Shown: positions 60,821-64,000 of the stretch, piece by piece
Layout: every line of letters starts with the position of its first letter
How positions within the stretch are numbered: position 1 is the stretch's first letter
Origin: Palsa-504 sp963739135
Lineage (GTDB): Bacteria; Actinomycetota; Actinomycetes; Streptosporangiales; Streptosporangiaceae
Reading direction: 5' to 3'
DNA: 64,000 nt
Assembly: GCA_963739135.1 (NCBI GenBank)
Contig: CAVTZG010000022.1
Span: 110,342 to 174,341 of the forward strand
Notes under the pieces: generated by a model
Databases searched by the model: none
What the model saw: only the letters and a program-made list of their open reading frames with translations
What the model was told of the DNA's origin: nothing
Position numbers and translations under genes: made by a program

Positions 60821-61124
60821 CGGATTCCCCAGCCCGCCCGGGATGCCGAAGATGCGCACCAGGCACATCGCGCGCATCTCGCGTCCGAGGACAATCCGAG
60901 ACTGTGCTCCCACGTCAAATCCGGGCGCTGCCAGGGAAGACATCGAAGCCCGGCTGCCCGGCCTGCTCGTCTGCCCCGCTTAAGTGGAGACCCCGCAAGC
61001 TCCTTATTTTCCTGAACGGCCGGTGGCTCTCCTTCGCCCACTGCGGCAGGCAACTCCGGGGAACGCGGCGGGCTTGGTCCAGATGGTCGATGGCGTAACA
61101 CGACTCAGTCGCTAAACTGGATGG
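60821..61124. other. Upstream region of the HxlR gene
   Basis: No gene is visible. The last 40 bases contain GACTCAGTCGCTAAACTGG, an imperfect dyad that may be the HxlR promoter or operator. Confidence 0.4.
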
Positions 61125-61694
61125 ATGAAGCACGAATTCGCGGACTGGCCGTGTTCGGTGGCGCGTGCGGCGGGGGTGTTCGGCGATTCGTGGACGCTGC
61201 TGATCCTGCGTGACGCGATGTACGGACTGACGCGCTATGACGAGTTCCAGCGCTCGTTGCATATCGCCCGGAACACGCTGTCGGACCGGCTGGGCAAGCT
61301 GGTGGACGCGGGGGTCATGACCAAGCGGTTCTACCAGGACAATCCGCCGCGCTATGAGTACTTGCTGACCGAGATGGGCCGGGACTTCTTCCCGGTCCTG
61401 GCGGCGATGCTGTCCTGGGGGGATAGATGGCTGGACGGCGGGGGCGGTGCGCCGGTCACGTTGTGTCATCACGGGGATGGTCACGGCATCGTCAGCCGGG
61501 TGATCTGCGAGCAGTGCGGGGATCCGGTCGGGCATGAGGACATCCGGTTCTGCGTGGGCCCGGGATATCCGGACGATGTCCGTCCGGAGCTGGATATGCG
61601 GAGCCGGCTCGAGCCGGCTCCGGGTGCGGCCCGGGGCGGAGAGGCGGCCGCGGATCGCGCGCGGCCCGCCAAGCCAGGCAGGCGCGCCGGCTGA
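61125..61694 (+). CDS. HxlR-family transcriptional regulator with Cys-rich C-terminus
   Basis: A 189-residue protein. The conserved HxlR start is CSVARAAGVFGDSWTLLILR, with LTRYDEFQRSLHIARNTLSD and RLGKLVDAGVMTKRFYQDNP as recognition helix and wing. After residue 120 there is a CxxC-like VICEQCGDPVGHEDIRFCVG extension, probably a metal-binding ribbon, then a basic tail. HxlR proteins respond to quinones, formaldehyde or ROS. A fragment of a paralogue lies 0.7 kb upstream; the MBL gene follows on the same strand. Confidence 0.92.
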   Translation: MKHEFADWPCSVARAAGVFGDSWTLLILRDAMYGLTRYDEFQRSLHIARNTLSDRLGKLVDAGVMTKRFYQDNPPRYEYLLTEMGRDFFPVLAAMLSWGDRWLDGGGGAPVTLCHHGDGHGIVSRVICEQCGDPVGHEDIRFCVGPGYPDDVRPELDMRSRLEPAPGAARGGEAAADRARPAKPGRRAG

Positions 61695-61887
61695 ATCGTC
61701 CTGCCGCGGAATCGCCTTATTTACCTCACAGGCACCACCAGTCACCAGACGTGATGACCAGCGCCCGCCATTCGGGGCGCGGGTGCCCCCGGCCCCCATC
61801 TACGGGCGCCGGGGCACTGGTCCAGCACGAGCAGCGGACAGAGGCGGCGGCGGCCGGGCCTTCGAATCCATAAGGCAAGGAGTCCCG

Positions 61888-62739
61888 ATGACAGAAGTGC
61901 CTTCCCAGCTCACATGGGATGTCTACGTGACGGCGGAAGAGCCAATCGTCACTGACGATCTTCCCCCCGGCGCCACCGAGCGGCGATGGCCGCCGATATC
62001 CGCGACGCTCATCTCGGCCGGGCGGGACGCAGTCCTGGTCGACCCGCTGATGACCGCCGCCCAGGCGCGCGGCCTCGGCGACTGGATCGCCGCCAGCGGG
62101 AAGAACCTGACCGCCGTCTTCGTCACGCATGGCCACGGTGATCACTGGTTCGGCCTGAGCGTGATCCTCGATCGCTTCCCCGGGTCACGGGCGTTCGCCG
62201 TTCCAGGCATCGTCGAGAAGATGCGCCGCTCGTCAACCCCGGAGTATCTCGCGGCCGTCTGGAACCCCCGGCTGCCCGGCAAGATCGCCGACCGCATCGT
62301 CCTGGCCGACCCGCTTCCCGGTCACGTCATCGACCTCGAAGGTCACCAGCTCGTCGCGGTGGAACTCGGGCATACCGACACGGACACGACAAGCTGCCTG
62401 CATGTCCCGAAGATCGGCCTCGTCGTCGCCGGCGACGCCGTCTACAACGACGTTCACCTCCACCTGTCTGAGTCCGATCACAAGGGCCGGCTCGACTGGC
62501 TCGCGGCCCTCCGCACCATCGAGTCACTGCACCCGAAGGCCGTCGTGGCGGGCCACAAGCGCGCCACCCGCGACGACGATCCGCGGATCATCGGGGAAAC
62601 CCGCCAGTACATCCGTGACTTCAACCGGGTCGCCGAAACGACGACCACGGCACGCGACCTCTACAACCAAGTCCTCAAACTCCATCCCGGCCGCCTCAAC
62701 CCCGGCGCACTGTGGACGTCAGCTCGCGTCCTTAAGTGA
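61888..62739 (+). CDS. Metallo-beta-lactamase-fold hydrolase
   Basis: ATG 61888 follows AAGGAG. The 283-residue protein has VFVTHGHGDHWFGLSVIL (HxHxDH), VELGHTDTDTTS (third His), VVAGDAVYNDVHLHL (bridging Asp) and VVAGHKRATRDDDP (last His), a complete two-metal site. It is of the QuiP/lactonase-like group that hydrolyses esters, lactones or thioesters. It probably belongs to the HxlR regulon next to it. Confidence 0.92.
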   Translation: MTEVPSQLTWDVYVTAEEPIVTDDLPPGATERRWPPISATLISAGRDAVLVDPLMTAAQARGLGDWIAASGKNLTAVFVTHGHGDHWFGLSVILDRFPGSRAFAVPGIVEKMRRSSTPEYLAAVWNPRLPGKIADRIVLADPLPGHVIDLEGHQLVAVELGHTDTDTTSCLHVPKIGLVVAGDAVYNDVHLHLSESDHKGRLDWLAALRTIESLHPKAVVAGHKRATRDDDPRIIGETRQYIRDFNRVAETTTTARDLYNQVLKLHPGRLNPGALWTSARVLK

Positions 62740-62831
62740 CGACCAGACAGGCAATGATGACGGCAGCCGCGCGAGCCTGAAAGCAGCACGCGGAACCGCC
62801 GGGACCCGGCTGGCGGACAGTCCTGCTGCGG

Positions 62832-63058
62832 GTGGCGGGTGCCGGCCTGCTGATCGCCGCCGGGGCGATCCACCTGGACCTGTACCTGACCGGCTACCGG
62901 ACGATCCCGGTGATCGGGTGGCTGTTCCTGCTGCAGGTGATCGCCGCCTTCGGCCTCGGGCTGGCCGTGCTCGCCACCGGCCGCCGGGCCGTCACCGCCA
63001 GCCGGCTGGCGGCCGCGGGAGGAGCCTGCTTGGCGCTGGCTACCCTCGGCGGCACGCA
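62832..63058 (+). pseudogene. Four-helix membrane protein, 3-prime end missing
   Basis: From GTG 62832 the frame reads AGAGLLIAAGAIHLDLYLTG, YRTIPVIGWLFLLQVIAAFG and LAAAGGACLALATLGG, the first two to three helices of an actinobacterial family with the HLDLYLTGYR motif. After LATLGG the sequence becomes AT-rich and unrelated, although the frame stays open to 63239. Confidence 0.65.
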
Positions 63059-63199
63059 GAGGATTGCGCATTTGGCCGCACGGCTCGTAATTCATACTCG
63101 GCAGGGATATGTAATTGTTCGAGCTAATTACAATGTGCCTGCTTGTCACGCTACGCGACCGCGAAGAGCGCTATCGTTTACGGACTTCAGGGCAGAAGG

Positions 63200-63385
63200 G
63201 TCAGCGCATCCCGTGCTCGGCCGGACCACCGTGAATTGACGGCGGTCCAACGTCGCTACGTCGGTTAGCCCGAGCCGTTCGGCGATAGCGGCAACCGAGG
63301 CACCGGCGGTTCCCAGCGGAAGGCTCTCATACGTATTCACCAGGTCGGCAATCTGCGCATGGTCGGCGCTCGTCAGGAGGGCGCC
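63200..63385 (-). pseudogene. VapC PIN-domain C-terminal fragment
   Basis: The minus frame ending at 63146 includes LTSADHAQIADLVNTYESLP, GTAGASVAAIAERLGLTDVA and TLDRRQFTVV, the last third of a VapC toxin. The usual catalytic Asp in the (V/D)ASVVA box is Gly here. Upstream it is fused to the duplicated segment, so the N-terminus is gone. No VapB is visible. Confidence 0.7.
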
Positions 63386-63722
63386 GCCGTGCGCGCATTC
63401 AGCCGAAGCCCGCGGCGTCCCAGAAGTTGAGGAATGCTCCGCAGGCAGCCACGTCAGCGCCGGGCCGGAAGGCCACTCACCGTGAGTCTTCTGCTTCCGA
63501 GTCAAGCTCGGCAAGGATCCGGGTGACAGATTCCTGGAGTTTTGGTAGGTCGCGCGTCACTGTGTTCCACACGACGTCGAGATCGATATCGAAGTAGCCG
63601 TGGCTCACCCGATTGCGTATGCCGGTGATCACGCGCCAGGGCACTTCAGGATGCGCGGCGCGGACCTTATCGCTGACGCCCCGTGCCGCTTCGCCGATGA
63701 TCTATCCAGTGAAGCACCGCGC
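63377..63722. repeat. 346-bp duplicated segment, copy 2
   Basis: Gap-free match to 53021 to 53366, including a second copy of the hepT C-terminal frame (63477 to about 63702) with the same frame break. It lacks the mntA gene and the hepT start. Confidence 0.92.
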
Positions 63723-64000
63723 ATTCGCCAGACAATCGCGCGCGGCCCGAGATCCGGAACAAAGCGACTGTCGCACGCTCGATCTTGAGCGGGTTGCTGA
63801 CCGCGAACGAGGCCGCCTGAGCCGACCCGGCCGCACCCGGCCCTTCATGAGGGTGAAGTTGCCAGGCGTGGCTAGAGCCGAGCAGCCCGCATGTTGGCGA
63901 TCATGTTTGGAGACAGGCTGAGGCAGGCGTAGGCAGGGTCGGCACCGAGGATCCAGCCCGGCTCTCATCTGCGGCCAATGACGATGCGGTCTCGATCGGG
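63723..64000. other. Gene-free end of window
   Basis: On the minus strand near 63885 to 64000 a frame reads GWILGADPAYACLSLSPNMI before a stop, perhaps the tail of a gene that starts beyond the window. I cannot assign it. Confidence 0.3.

Overview
The window is a high-GC (roughly 70 percent by eye) chromosomal segment of an actinomycete. Signs are the GTG starts and GTGA/ATGA stop-start overlaps, an ECF sigma factor with an RskA-type anti-sigma factor, DUF6069 and DUF6247 proteins, a GT87 mannosyltransferase, a WS/DGAT acyltransferase and very many regulators and lipoproteins. A soil-type filamentous actinomycete (Streptosporangiales or a relative) is my inference; no rRNA or marker gene fixes the taxon.

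Region 1 to 17.6 kb holds mostly intact housekeeping and secondary-metabolism genes: a GMC oxidoreductase cut by the window edge, a lipoprotein hydrolase, a phosphodiester-glycosidase lipoprotein, a methyltransferase, a Kelch plus NHL/PQQ double-propeller protein, cupin and MOSC proteins. A long minus-strand run follows (ECF sigma, anti-sigma, xylulokinase-like kinase, proline-rich anchor, gamma carbonic anhydrase, class II aldolase, frameshifted threonine aldolase), diverging from a membrane-anchored sulfite-oxidase-fold enzyme.

Region 17.6 to 34.3 kb carries a phasin/H1-like protein with a clear promoter, a GNAT-AAA+ fusion, a ribbon-helix-helix/VOC fusion, a four-domain ABC exporter broken inside a 42-bp repeat array, a frameshifted pyrD, a coupled C45 acyltransferase/LD-carboxypeptidase pair, universal stress proteins and several repeat proteins.

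Region 34.3 to 64 kb is an accessory zone. Intact genes (S41 protease chimera, GT87, aldehyde dehydrogenase, WS/DGAT, quinone reductase, CotH-like kinase, ArsR-AHSA1 regulator, FAD oxidoreductase, HxlR, MBL hydrolase) are separated by many gene fragments: EamA transporter pieces, a histidine kinase, a winged-helix protein, IS3- and IS66-type transposase scraps, a tRNA 3-prime fragment and a 346-bp duplication 10.36 kb apart.

The strongest pattern is a toxin-antitoxin graveyard. Four coupled pairs (Phd/RelE, a second antitoxin/RelE, DUF6247/toxin, MntA/HepT) each keep an open antitoxin frame, while the toxin is frameshifted, stopped or truncated. Two VapC tails lack partners, and only HicBA is intact. 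Other notable items are the out-of-frame 42-bp repeat array in the ABC exporter, a gene joining an S41 lipoprotein to a J-domain fragment, and a three-gene chimera (YCII, amidohydrolase, dienelactone hydrolase). Some single-base frameshifts (pyrD especially) may be assembly errors; the HepT one cannot easily be, because both copies of the duplication share it.
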